From Beverwykella pulmonaria (Eukaryota > Ascomycota > Dothideomycetes > Pleosporales > Melanommataceae): DNA of 64,000 bases. A program made the position numbers and the translations under genes. The DNA is taken from NCBI GenBank assembly GCA_001599595.1, contig BCHH01000003.1, positions 3,329,151-3,393,150 of the forward strand, given 5' to 3'. The notes under the pieces were generated by a model. It searched no databases. It had not been told where the DNA came from and worked only from the letters and a program-made list of their open reading frames with translations. This document shows positions 20,301 to 31,960 of the stretch, piece after piece; positions within the stretch are counted from its first letter, which is position 1, and every line of letters begins with the position of its first letter.

Positions 20301-20961
20301 GGATGAGGGAGAAGGAGGTCAGGTCGGTGAAGCTGGCCACGAAGCTCACAAAGTGGCGATGACTGATGCGCTGCAGCACGCCAACCTCCTGCTCAAACTC
20401 GATGAGCTGGGCTCGCTGGGCCCTGATCGTCTCAGCGCGGAGAATGCGTTTGCAGGCGAACTCGTTGCCTGACAACTTGTGACGTACGCGCACCACCTCT
20501 GCAGAGCCACCTCGGCCTATTGTTTCTAATTCCTTGAAGTACGAGCTCCCATACTGAATGTGGCGGTGGGTGTGGACGGGGCCGAGCAGCTTTTCCTCGC
20601 TCATCAGCTCCGGCTTGGAGAGGATGTGGTGCTGGGTGCGGCGGAAGTGCGATGCAGAGAGGCCGGCCGACGCTGCGAGCTGGTTGAGGGTGGCCGACCC
20701 CAGTGGGAGCCAGAAGTCGCCAATCTGCTCCTTGTCGAATTTGGCGAAGGCGTGGCTTTCGTCGTCGTAGTCGAGCATGCGCAGAAGCGTGTACAGACGC
20801 GGCTTCTCGCTCCATGCCTTGACGACTTTGTCGGGGTGCTGGGCGAGCAGCTCCCTGACTTCGAGAAACACGGTGTCGTCGATGTACTGCGGGAAGGGGG
20901 TTCGCGGGATGGTGTGAGCGAGCGAGTCGTCAATCTCCTCGCGGGCGTCGGGGCCGTCCAT
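17321..20961 (-). CDS. Ser/Thr protein kinase with long uncharacterised C-terminal region
   Basis: Five exons (20961-20133, 20077-19692, 19512-18051, 18000-17560, 17484-17321) join in frame to 1093 residues. An N-terminal region of about 140 residues precedes a complete kinase domain: GRGGSAEVV P-loop, ATP-binding Lys in FACKRI (K171), HKDIKPGN catalytic loop (D273; HKD in place of the usual HRD), DFG at 291-293 and APE at 319-321. After the domain come a Ser/Pro-rich linker with RRNHSSASVD, then a well-conserved-looking region of about 450 residues and a short basic-acidic end. No transmembrane segment is present, so it should be cytosolic or nuclear. Similar architectures occur as uncharacterised kinases in Dothideomycetes. 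Substrates are unknown. Two further AG sites near exon 3 were considered but break frame. Confidence 0.85.
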
Positions 20962-21783
20962 GGTGTGTGGATGGATATCGACTTACCCAAACGCGTGGGA
21001 CTCGCATCAGCCTGGCGCCACGCGCGAACATGAGCGGGGACGGAGGAGGCGCGAAGGGACAGCGTGAGGGGACGGCGGTGGGCAGGAGCTCATATGTGTG
21101 CGTGCATCATCGTCAGCCCGAGTTGTGAGGGTGCGCACGCATTATTGTGAGAGGTGAGGCCTGGGCCTGCAGTTGGCGTCTGACGGTCAAATCATGAGCG
21201 GTGGGGTGAAGTCTTGGAGGTGGCCGGCGCGCAATGATGTAGGGCGCTCGTACCGTGCCGCCTCACATTTCTAGCGCGCCTCCCCGCAAACACCGCCCAC
21301 CCGCAGCCCCAGTTTTTGGGCGCCCCAGCGTCCCGGGTCGCGACAGATTGCGCCACTCATCTCCACCATAAATCGCGGGACGCATCGCGAGACGCATCGC
21401 GGGACGCATCGCCCAGAGGCATCGCGAAACACGGCGCCATAGCGGCGAGGCCATGCAACAACGGGCGCCGTCGCCTCTTACCATCTACTCCCATGCGTGC
21501 ATTCGTATTTCCATTCTAATAAACAGGGCGCACGAGACACGGAGGCTGTGTCGGCCGTGTCGTCCTCCAAGCAGGCCACCTGCTCGCAGCCCGCATTCAC
21601 CGGCAGGCAAAACGATTGTGCATGCGAGAGATGGCGCCCCGCTGCGCCCCGCTGCCTTGTGGGCCGAACACGGTTCGCTGCCGAGTGCATGCATCCCCTC
21701 TCTAGCCACACAATTCTATCTTTGTTAAATGCAGCCCGAGACACCTGTGCCTTGCAACTGCATCTGCCCTTCCTGTTCCTACC
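20962..21783. promoter_or_regulatory. GC-rich divergent promoter region between kinase and transporter
   Basis: These 822 bp separate two genes that diverge. The region is GC-rich, unlike the AT-rich spacers elsewhere, and contains the 12-bp tandem repeat at 21372-21430. No transcription factor site can be named with confidence. Confidence 0.5.
21372..21430 (+). repeat. 12-bp tandem repeat in divergent promoter
   Basis: About 4.8 units of ATCGCGGGACGC, with variants in the second, fourth and last units. It lies about 410 bp from the kinase start and about 355 bp from the transporter start. Confidence 0.8.
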
Positions 21784-24265
21784 ATGAGTTCCATGCAGCA
21801 CGACGAGAGCGAGCATGGCCAACCCCCTGCCCTGGAGGCAGATCGGGACGTGCCCGATCGCCTGCTCGCTCAGCCATTCTCAGGATGGACCCACGAGCGC
21901 ATGAACGAGGCCATTGACAGCTTCATCAAGGACTCAGAACTCGACGACTATGCACAGTACATTCGAAGAGGCGCTTTCCTCGCCCAATCCAAGGCTGCCT
22001 TCCCCATCGGGCGCCAACGACGTGATGGCCTGGAGCTCAAGGACAGCGAACGCAAGTTCCTCGACCTCGAGAACAGCCCCAGGCGCATCGACAAGTTCAA
22101 CCAACCATGGAGACTGTACGCGTTGGTGGGTTGTTGCTCGCTGGGAGCAGCCGTCCAGGGATGGTATGTCGACGCAATCCGACAGTGGATGCTTGTTCTA
22201 ACAACCCAGCAGGGATGAGACTGCCGTGAATGGAGGTATGTCACCGCGTCTCTGACCACGAGGAAATGCTTATATCAGCAGCCCAAATATATTACCCGGA
22301 CGCACTTGGTCTGAGGGGCAAGGTAAGACCGAACGGCCCAGACTTGGCAATGTTCATAGGGCTAACCCTACACAAGGATGGCCTGCTTGGCTTGGTCAAC
22401 AGCGCTCCATACCTCTGCTGTGCCTTTTCATGTTGGTTAGTCACTCCTCAAGAAGGATTGGAGTCTTTGTTAATGAATCCCTAGGCTCAACTATCCCTTG
22501 AACAAGCTTCTCGATCGCCGAGGTGTCATTTTCCTCACGTGTCTCATCAGCTCCGTCACCTGCCTTGGTCAAGCCTTTCCTCAGACATGGCAGGTATGCT
22601 ATTACATCTGTCTGAGCGCAAACTGCAATGGCTCTTCTGACATTTCAAAAGCAACTTTTCGTCGCCCGGTTTCTGCTTGGTCTTGGCATTGGACCAAAGA
22701 GGTACGTACCCATCACTGCTTCCTCTACCAAAAGACGACATCAATCTATATCCCGTCATCTTTTGAGACACTCAAACTGGACCCGTCCTGCAGAAGCTGA
22801 CTTGCTTTCACAGTGCCACCATACCAATCTACGCCGCGGAATGCGCCCCAGCTAACATCCGTGGAGCCCTGGTCATGATGTGGCAGATGTGGACTGCTTT
22901 TGGTGCGTACTAGTCCATTCGCTTCCCTCCCCAAGCTCTTCTAACCTTCTCAGGGATCATGTGCGGCTACATTGCAGGCGTTGTGCTTGCCGGCGTACGT
23001 GACGGCCAAAACCCAAATATCTGTCCTGCAGATTCCAAAATTCTCCTCACGTTGCGATGTAGTCTCAACTGGCGACTGATGCTAGCGAGTCCTGTGAGTT
23101 CATGTTTCAATCCTCAATGCGATCATTCGAATGCTTTGCTGACTCATCCAAGATGATCCTCCCACTCTTCGTCGTCGCTTACGTATTCACGCTCCCCGAA
23201 TCACCCCGCTGGCTCCTCATGAAAGCACGCAAAGGTAACAAGAAGAAGTATGAGGAGGCCTTTATGTCGCTCTGCAAACTCCGCCACACCAAACTTCAAG
23301 CCGGCCGTGACCTCTTCCTCATCGACCACCTCCTAGAAGGCGAACAAGAGATCATGAAATTGCAAAAGCCCTTCTCAGAACTCTTCACCCTCGGTCGCAA
23401 CCGGCGTGCCCTCACCGCTTCGGTGATAACCATGTTTCTGCAGCAATTTTGCGGGGTGAATGTTACAGCGTACTATTCCAGTACCATCTTGAAGGAACAC
23501 GCGCACTATTCTGACCAAGCTGCGCTCCTATTCTCCATGGGCTTTGGCATTATCAACTTTTTTTTTGCGATACCGGCCATATGGACCATTGACTCCTTTG
23601 GGCGGCGCAACCTACTACTCTCCACTTTCCCCTTTATGGCCCTCTTCCAGATCATTATAGTAATCGCGTTCGCGCTTCCAGTCCACTCCTCAGCTCAGCC
23701 CGTACTAGTAATCCTGGGCATGTATCTCTTCGGAGTCGCTTACTCCCCCGGGGAAGGCCCGGTTCCCTTCGTATACTCTGCAGAAAGCATGCCCCTATAC
23801 AATCGCGACTTCGGTATGGGTATCGTCACCAGTATCAACTGGTTCTGGAACTTCTTCATAAGCATAACATGGCCAAAATTCTCCTCTGCTTTCACTATAT
23901 CCGGCGCTTTCGGTTGGTACGCTGCCTGGTGTGTCATTGGGTGGTGGATGATCCTTCTCTTTGTGCCCGAGACGAAAGATTTAACACTTGAGCAGCTAGA
24001 TCAAGTGTTTAGTTACGGGACGAAGGAGCATATGAGGCACGGAATGGAGCAGCTGAGGTGGTTTTTGGGAAGGTATGTGCTGAGAAGGAAGGGGTTGAAG
24101 AGACCGGTGTTCATCAAAAAGGAAGAAGAGGAGGAGGTGTATGATATGAGGGGTGAGGTATTTGATGCTAGGGGTGGACGTGGCATGGGCTATGAGGAGA
24201 TGAGGGAGAGGGGTGATGGGAGCGGAGAAGGCGGCGCCATGAGTGCCGGCGTGTTTATAGGCTGA
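21784..24265 (+). CDS. MFS sugar/polyol transporter, nine exons
   Basis: Exons 21784-22163, 22213-22235, 22282-22322, 22377-22435, 22485-22593, 22652-22701, 22814-22902, 22954-23093 and 23153-24265 join in frame to 667 residues; exon 2 is only 23 bp. The product is a plasma-membrane symporter of the sugar porter family. Signature text includes GLGIGPKS at the end of TM4, PESPRWLL in the central loop, DSFGRRNLL (the D-R/K-x-G-R-R motif) and [15 protein letters not shown] at the C-terminal end of TM12. A soluble N-terminal extension of about 110 residues and a Glu/Arg/Gly-rich cytosolic tail flank the 12-helix core. The long N-terminus matches a fungal subgroup of myo-inositol/polyol-type porters. 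The substrate cannot be read from sequence. Confidence 0.88.
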
Positions 24266-26335
24266 TATGTTATTGTGTGAGATCACTGGTGCGGTATTAT
24301 AATATGTCCTTGACGAGGTGATTTATATCCATCGTTTGTAAATTTATACTTTGTATACAATAGTCAAGACGTATTTTTTGTCTTGTGAGTTATCACACTT
24401 ATCTGCGACGAATTGAGTGTTGATAATGTCTAACAGGATGGCAAGGAGAAATAGGAATTAGTTTGCATTTACAGGATACCTCTGCACTCGTTCAAGTAGA
24501 CTGCGTTGTTTTATAAACTTTTGTTCGATGTCACTGTTGAGCCCGGAATATGACCTTTTACCGACTCATCTTGACCTGGTTCATCCCAACGTTTTCAGCC
24601 TGCATATAAACCTCCTTCCTTATCCTCTCACACGCATCTTCTTCTATATCTCTCACCCGTCACTTTAAGATAAAACTGACTACAATTCCAATGCATATTT
24701 AAGCCCCAAAAGTATGGCATGGACGCCACATGGGTTGTTTGTCCGCTTCCCTTCCAGAGAATCGACGAAGCACATCATTGTCGGTCCCGTCTTCACTCAC
24801 TCTAAAACTTTATAATTATAAAAAATGTGGTCCTCGTAGCTGTTTTAGATTACTAAGGTAGCTATCGGTGTCGTGAATGACTACTTCGTTCCTGTTGTGG
24901 GGCTAAACCGGGCTGTGTCATAGTAAGTTAGTAGATCTCTATGTTCTCGGAGACGATTAAACACACTAGGATGACAAAATAAACTGCCTCTGGTTGAATC
25001 TCCTAAACACAACAAAAGGAAGAACTGTAGCCTACATTCTCGGACTGTACTTCTCTAGTATACATAAAAGTTCCGCGCAATTGGTTTCATGTTGCGATAT
25101 CTTTTGGTCATGGTCTAGAATGTGTATTTGGATGCCATTATGGCTGGGTTTCTCTTAAGTCCGAAGGAGTGATCCAAAAATAGAATGCTGGGTAAATACT
25201 ACCCTATTGTCATTACTAAAAAAAAAAACGAATCTGGAAGTATGTTTACTTTAGCTACTATCTCGGACGTTTACAGGAGGACAGTAAGCAGGGCGATGGG
25301 AAAGTGTATCAAGATGTGTTTCTGTGTGAAGTATGTACAGCTGATATGTATATAATAGACAGATTCGTCAGTGGCACATCCACATGACGGTATGGTGTTC
25401 TAGGCCTACAAGGACTTATTGACTGAATGACTATATCCACTGCAACAACACTAAAGTTTCAATTGACCTCGCTGTTCGATCGTCTTCGCATCAAGTGTAA
25501 AATTATACCAACCCTGTCACTTACTAGTTCACTATCCCTCAAAAATGCCAGTATCACTTACAGGAACGCAAAAAAAAAAAAAAAAAAAAAATTGCAAACC
25601 CCCAACCCACAGCAGTTATCATCACGAGTCTCTTGACTGGCGGTCAATCAATGTGCTTTGAGGGTTGCAAGGTGTCGTTTTTCTGGTCACAGAACACCCA
25701 GGTGTCGCCCTCATATTTGAGTCTATTGATCCTGTCTTCATTGAAATTTTATCGTCGAGAGCTTGACCTAGCTGCAATAACATGCAGCACGAGAGAGATG
25801 TGACTCACAAATAGAGCGGCTCAAGATTGAGATCAACAATAGAAATTTCGAAGAGATCCGTTGGTTTGGACTGGTCATAGAAACTGAAAGGTGATCCTCC
25901 TGGACTGTAGTAGGAGACTAAAAAGTTGATCCATGTATTTTACTCGTAACCACTTGTTGTTGAATCTTAGTGCACTAGGATACAAAAAGATGAGCTGACG
26001 ATGAGGAAAACAATACAAACGCATCCTGGGCTTGATCATCTGTGTGGTATATTCTTCGGAGCGTTCTTGTGACACGTTATAGCAGCAAAATAGGTTGGTA
26101 GTCACATGTTTACATGCGACGACGAAGTAGACAGATATCTAATATAACTAAGAGATGCTATGCCTTGTTATACATCAGGTTGAAAGAACGTAGTCAATTA
26201 GACGAATCAATGAATAGAGGGCGTGACTTAGTCTGCTCAGCGTTTTGATCCATAACAGTGTCTTTCAGTATCATTTCGACTATGCGTACTTGGCTACCCG
26301 GAGAATGAGACAGTAAATGTACAAGTGCAAAGAAA
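24266..26335. other. Long AT-rich intergenic region
   Basis: No supported coding frame on either strand. It includes a 22-A homopolymer at 25570-25591 and short AT-rich stretches. Confidence 0.45.
25570..25591 (+). repeat. Poly(A) run of 22
   Basis: Uninterrupted A22. It could be a microsatellite or the tail of an old retroposed transcript; no matching gene body or target duplication was seen. Confidence 0.9.
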
Positions 26336-27547
26336 TCAAATTTTGATTACCACTTTTCCAACATGCTTTCCTGACTCCAGATACCTGAATGCCGCCTTGG
26401 CATCATCAAAATTGAATACACGGTCCACGATAGCACCAAGCTTGACGTTCTTATCTTCCAAAAATTTATTCAAATCCTGAAAATCCAGCTTCGTGCCAGC
26501 CAAAATGCCTCTACAGGAACCAGTTAGCTTGAATACCTTTATAACGAGGATTGCAACACATACTGGATTCGCGCAGACTTCGCTATCAATCCCACAAGTG
26601 CATTTGGGTCCCAGTCCGCCTTCTTCTGGTCGAGGAAGCCCACCAGAGATATAGTACCACCGGCTCCCTTGAGCGATTCCAAATCTGCCGGGAAGGAGGC
26701 TGCGCCGCTATTGTTGACTACGATGTCTACACCTTTTCCGCCTAGAAGACGCTTGACTTCTTCTGCTTGATTGGAATGTGTTTTGTAGTTGTAACCTTTG
26801 ATGAGAGGGTTGAGTTTCTTGATAGCCTCGAGCTTGGTATCGGATGAAGACGTGATTATAGGAGTGATGCCGGCAGCGATGCAGAGGAAGAGAGCGAACA
26901 TGCTAACCCCGCCAGTTCCTGGGCACGAATCAGCTTTGTGATAAAATATTTTCATTGATCGAATCTAAACCTTGCAATAGAACGCTGGAATCTTCGGTAA
27001 CGTTATCGAGACGATTGAGAGAGTTCCATGCCGTGACTCCAGCACACGTAATCGTCGATGCCTATTCCTCTCAACTTCGAATAGTAAGAATTATTCCCAC
27101 TTTACGTACCTCTTCCCAAGAGAGATATTGAGGTAACTTCACTAGTGCCTCCTCTTCAAACACCGCATACTGGGCCAAAACACCCACCTCCGATCCCAGG
27201 ATCTTCGAGTAATCCCCATCTCTGCACTTTCCCATAGGGTCAGCTAAATTGAGATTCGGTGCCACACGATCGCCAATATTGAAATCCTTGACATTAGAAC
27301 CGATGGAAACAACCTCGGCAGCACAGTCTGATGCTGAGATGGCTCCATCTGTAACTGACATTGGGTATCTTCCGCTGAGCATGGCATGATCTCTAAAGTT
27401 CAGCGATACTGCATGAATCCTGACGAAGACCTCATTGGGAAAAAGCTCCTTTGGAGTTTCCTCAACTGTGGGTTCGATCGTTCGAGGAAGGTCGCCGGTG
27501 GTGCGTCGGTACGCTCTGTATGTCTTGGGGAGTGAGTCAAGTGACAT
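26336..27547 (-). CDS. Medium-chain NAD(P)-dependent alcohol dehydrogenase/quinone oxidoreductase-like
   Basis: Exons 27547-27110, 27061-26971, 26918-26564 and 26510-26336 join in frame to 352 residues. The GroES-like N-terminal half contains AVSLNFRDHAMLSGRYP and GDRVAPNLN; the Rossmann half contains TAWNSLNRLDN and the nucleotide-binding GTGGVSMFAL turn. It ends GKVVIKI, as MDR proteins do. The overall pattern resembles zinc-type alcohol dehydrogenase-like fungal proteins without an obvious structural-zinc Cys cluster, so substrate class (quinone, enal or alcohol) is uncertain. The start is the ATG at 27547 (MSLDSLPKTYRAYRR); an upstream in-frame extension is possible but less typical. No targeting signal, likely cytosolic. 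Confidence 0.88.
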
Positions 27548-28096
27548 TTTGTAAACTCCTACTGTCTTGAAATAGGTAAAAAAACACACTGGAAGTTTAG
27601 GGCTACCCACCAGCATACATATTATTTGAGTGTAATCGAACCTACGCACGGTGTTCTATTCTCTCGATTTGTCAGCACGGCCGAATGAGACAAGCTATCG
27701 TCGACAACGGAGCAACCCAAAGCTCCGATTGCTTAAAAATGGAGAAACGTATAATTCCGTCCATGCAAAAACTTCTAATCATTAACATGCCGCGTGAAAG
27801 TCTTCATTTTACTAGTCGTTGTCCTCCTAATAGTAACAGGTTGGGTAGGCTACGGATGTCGGAGAATTATGAATAGGCCTGCTTGCGCCCTGAAATGATT
27901 ACAAATTACGGAGAACGCAATGAACTTGTAAATTATGGTAACTGACAAGAAATACAGTAGAAACGCGATGTAATTTGTACACGAGCGTGAGTTTCTGCCT
28001 GCAACAGCTCTCTTCCATATATGGGATCATACATTCAGCCCCTTTGTGCGCTTAGGACAGTATCCAGCTTTGCGCTGAATATAACAGAATCTTCCC
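27548..28096. other. Intergenic region, no gene seen
   Basis: Promoter side of the MDR gene and 3' flank of the aspartic protease; no supported frame or clear motif. Confidence 0.45.
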
Positions 28097-29711
28097 TTAA
28101 GATGGTGGCGCTGAAGTGTTCTGTGTGCCTTCCTTGCGTTGGACCCACCCAAACCTTGGAGATCCGTTGTTCATGTCGAAGATCTGCGAAGTGTCAGCAT
28201 GCCAAAGCCTCTGCGACAATTCCATACTGGAATACGTACCGCATAGATGGCTTTCAAGACAGCATCGCCGTAGATGTCCATGTTCATGTCACCTCTGGAC
28301 TGGATGCTACCATAGACCATACCATTTCCAGCATCAGCAAATCCCAAGTCTTCCTTCTGAAAAGCAACTTGCTTATCTCCAATAGCCAATGTAATTTCCG
28401 GCAACTGATCAGCGCTCGTGGAGGATGGGAAAACATAGCCCTGATTGTTCTGATCGTACTTCGCCCCTGGGATAGCTTTATATACGGCTTCGACAAGAGT
28501 ATCGTCAACCAGGCAGAGCGTTGTGCCAGTATCCATGATGGAAGTGTTGTTGCTTCGGGTAACCTGTTTCCCGTTGATCGTTGCGCTGGTCGACGAGATT
28601 TGCCAGAAACCCTGCGAATTGTCTACATCAGCATAGTTGGGCTCGGTCTCACCAGCTGCCTTCATAGTGTCTTGGTCGATGTAGCCAAAGGTGTAAAAAC
28701 TCTATATGTGAAGTCGATTAGTAAATAATAACACACGTCGGTGAATGGGATGAAGTTACCTCTCCTTTGTCGGTGTCGTTGGTGTCACGCCAGCTACCAA
28801 GGTAGGCAGTGAAGATCTGCTCAGAGATGTCCTTCTGGGCAATCATGTTTTCCACTGGTGTCTTCTGGGGAGTTGGTGTCACGGTATTGATGGTGCCGAA
28901 AGCAAGTCCAAGAAGCCCACTGCCGTTGCCCTGTGATAATTGTTAGATATCTCCATCTACTTGAAAATATAACGGCGGCTTCAAATTTGAACTTACCTGA
29001 ACGAACTGTGTTGATAGGCTCTTTGCAAGCTCGATAGCCTGACCCTCAACCTTGAGACCTCCAAGATCGAGGACATCGGTGCCTACATCTCCACTTGCTG
29101 AAGACGAATCGCCGTATGAGATCTTCCAGGTAGAACCGGTGGATGCCTTGTATGTGCTGGATTTCTTCGGATCAAAAGCGACTTGCTGATTTTGCGCGTT
29201 GGCTTGGCTTAGAACGTTCTCAGGGAGCTCAGTCGACCAAACCCATAGATCAGACGATCCTGTGTCAAAGTCGAGGTACAACTTCTGGGCCGGACTTCCG
29301 ATTCCAACCTCGCAAAGGTAAAGTGAATCATTCTGGATGTCCTCGGCAGGCACCTCGCCATCGGTAGCAGATGCCCTGGAAGTAGTATCAGCAGCCTGAT
29401 CCCCACCAGTCTCAGGTACTTGGGAAGCAACAGCTCGCTTCCTCAGAGCTTGACGTGATCGCATACGGCCTCCAATGCTGGTACCAAACTTGCCTTGCTG
29501 GGACAAGACGTTCATACGATAATAGGGACCTGGCTTTGTGGTGTTGAAGCCATCTGTGAGCCGTGTGAGTGAAATAACTTCAAAGTCTTTCGCTATAAAT
29601 TCTGAAGTTTATGAACGTACACTTAGCCATTGCATACACATACGACTTGCTACCATTATGTTTGTACTTCGAACTGAGGCTGATCGCAACTCGCTGGAAA
29701 GAAGGCGCCAT
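28097..29711 (-). CDS. A1-family aspartic endopeptidase, five exons
   Basis: Exons 29711-29621, 29553-28997, 28930-28760, 28701-28240 and 28183-28097 join in frame to 455 residues. Both pepsin-type active sites are present: DFDTGSSDLWVW (Asp127) and MDTGTTLCLVD (Asp330). GISP-like QNDSLYLCEVGIGSPAQKL opens the mature domain and the flap region is WKISYGDSSSASG. The first 75 residues are a basic propeptide (SKSYVYAMAKYGFNTTKPGP) ending in RKRAV, a likely processing site. A hydrophobic signal peptide is not visible; the start MAPSFQRVAISL resembles the AP1-type fungal aspartic endopeptidases, which share this opening. It may be vacuolar, non-classically secreted, or missing an undetected upstream exon. 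Confidence 0.88.
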
Positions 29712-30499
29712 GACTGTTAGAAATTGTTGTAAGCTTAATCTTGAGGATTGAGAGAGTTGTATACGGGGAATCAATGAAGTGTTTGTGAATTGAGGCAACT
29801 TCAAGCTTGAGAGTACTGCATTTGTATGTGAATGGCACAAGGAAAAGTCGAATGCCAGTTGCGTCATATTGAATCCGCCATGAATTGATGGATACCAATT
29901 GTCCAGCTTTGACCAACCAATTGATGCGCGCTACTACGGGCTGGGAGGAGTGGGGCTATGCTCCGCCAGTAAATTCGTCAAAAAATATGTCCGCCTTCCA
30001 GCCCAGTATCAGAAACAGTCTCAATCCTACGATGTACCTGTCAGAAAAACAAGCATCGGGGAATAAGTAACAAGGAAACCAAGCTTTATTAGGCTTTCCA
30101 AATTTGGGATCGTTGTCCAATGACATCGATTGACCGCGCGGCCCGCGCTGAAACTTGAAGCGCCTCCCCGCATTAAGCATACCCATGCCGGGCTTTGCCA
30201 CGACATCAATTTGAATGGGTCCATGTTACGATTGTGACGTTTTACGGCAAGGGTTTGTTTCACGTTGCCACCGTCCCAGTTGAATTCGTGGCGGCATGAC
30301 GCAGATCGACGGCGTGAATCAAGCTTTACATCCAAGATTCCATTGCGTCGATCCCAATAGGGGCGATAAGAAATCGCCATACATGGGCTATAATGTACAT
30401 TATGCAAAATTTGGTGGAAGAGAATAAGTAAATATGTACATATATTGAACTGACAACACCAACACTAATGTCAGGAAAACCCATTAAGCATTTGCTAGG
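29712..30499. other. Intergenic region, no gene seen
   Basis: Promoter of the protease gene on the left; no supported frame further right. Confidence 0.4.
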
Positions 30500-31120
30500 G
30501 CCCATTTCTGCAACCCTGTGACAGGCCTTGAACAAGGGTCAAAGGGTTCGCTATTCCATGAGCAAACCTGCTTTGGGACTCGGTACAGCAACACCGCGAA
30601 ACGTAAAATTCAGGGTTCTCCATGTTCGTGAGGCGGGAATTGAAGTTTATGAAGTGGTAAATGGCGAGCAGTTTTGCGACATTTGAGAAAACGAACCTTC
30701 CCGGACTGGCTGCAGAGGACTGATTGGTGCCTTTCCTAATGCGATCTGACATTTCTTTTTTTAAATACCTTCTAAGAGTGAGGCAATTTACCAGGCAAGT
30801 TTAGAATTTCCCTAAAACGCCCACTCCATTCCCGGCATATCGGTGGCTGCCTTTCTAGAGCCTTTGAATTGCATGGGTTGAATTGGCGCGCATCTGGATA
30901 TATGATATCATCGGAATAGGTCTTTTGCTGAAGAAATGACAGAATCTCTCCAGCAGGTACAGTATATCCGTCTGAGAATTTACAATGCTTCCCAAGCCCC
31001 ACCCATTGAATCAGCTGTCTTCTTGATCCTTAATCCTGGAAAGGTTAGGATGAAAGAAATCGTTTCGCTCTCGCGCCATATTTTCCAATTCTTACGACAT
31101 CCCTCCACAGATCCTTATAC
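30500..31120 (-). pseudogene. C-terminal relic of a cytochrome P450
   Basis: Reading the minus strand, KFSDGYTVPAGEILSF is followed by YSDDIIYPDARQFNP, the usual P450 segment between the K-helix and the PERF motif, and a later frame reads SPGRFVFSNVAKLLAIYHF, the heme-binding loop and L-helix with the invariant Cys replaced by Ser. FNSRLTNMENPEF continues towards the C-terminus. Frameshifts and stops separate the pieces, and I- and K-helix regions are unrecognisable. The CPGRFFASNELK-like wording suggests the large fungal group around ent-kaurene-oxidase-like P450s. Non-functional. Confidence 0.65.
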
Positions 31121-31439
31121 TATATGACAACCTTAATTAGCAAGCTTGGTTTCGCTATCCATTCTTTATGAGGCCTGTCTTCAATTGACTTGGTAAGAGA
31201 ATGATTAAATGCCTTACTAAATTCTTTGTCATTCCTCAAGAGAAGACAAAGAATCTATGCATGGTTCACGCAAGTTCTCGAGACGAATTATCACGCGACG
31301 GAGCTAGCGATTTCGGCCTTAAAGCAATCCTGCTATCTCTTTATTGGGAGAAGTTCTCGCACATTCGCATAGCTCTGTAATTTCAGAATATCTAAGGAAA
31401 CCCGATTGACAAAACTGCGGTCGTAGACTTAAAACGAGC

Positions 31440-31960
31440 GTTTCTCGAATAGGTTTCTGGATGTTTGCCTATATATTTTTCGAGCCTTGGCTCGTCGAAG
31501 TTATCCGAGAAGAAATTGCGCTCGAATTTCGTAAGGATGGCTCGGCAGATGATTACGTTCTTGTCAATGGCTGACCCAAACTGACGAGTACTTGGTTGGA
31601 AACACTCCGCGTTGCAACCTCACCCACCGTGGTTCGGCATGTCGTCGAAGACACCCAAATTGGCGATCGAATACTACCCATATGATTCTCAATTCTTTTT
31701 ACCGCACGGCAACTTCACTTCAACAAAATTTCGGAGACAGTTATGATGAGTTGAACCCGATGCGATTCTTGCGTAGCCCCGGCCTTGAAGAAGGCCCAAC
31801 GATCTCTCTATACATTCGGAGAACGACACGTGAATATACTTTAGCTAGCAATTATAGCTTGTGTTTGGACTTTAACACTGCTGTTGCACATGGTGATCTT
31901 GACTCGCTGAAAGTGGATACCGTACATTCAAACTCATAAACTTATACCCCCCTCCCCTCT
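31440..31960 (+). pseudogene. C-terminal half relic of a second cytochrome P450
   Basis: Plus-strand pieces read FWMFAYIFFEPWLVEVIREE (J-helix region), then after a TGA PKLTSTWLETLRVATSPTVV (K-helix ExxR = ETLR) and RHVVEDTQIGDRILP. A frameshift follows, then FGDSYDELNPMRFLRSPGLE (PERF region). The heme loop is unrecognisable. The wording resembles fungal P450s annotated as cholesterol 7-alpha-monooxygenase-like. Several stops make it dead. It is a different subfamily from the minus-strand relic next door. Confidence 0.7.

Noticed and set aside
20560..21033. Long plus-strand open frames opposite the kinase gene
   Set aside because: They are antisense to a spliced gene with full domain evidence and have no domain text of their own.
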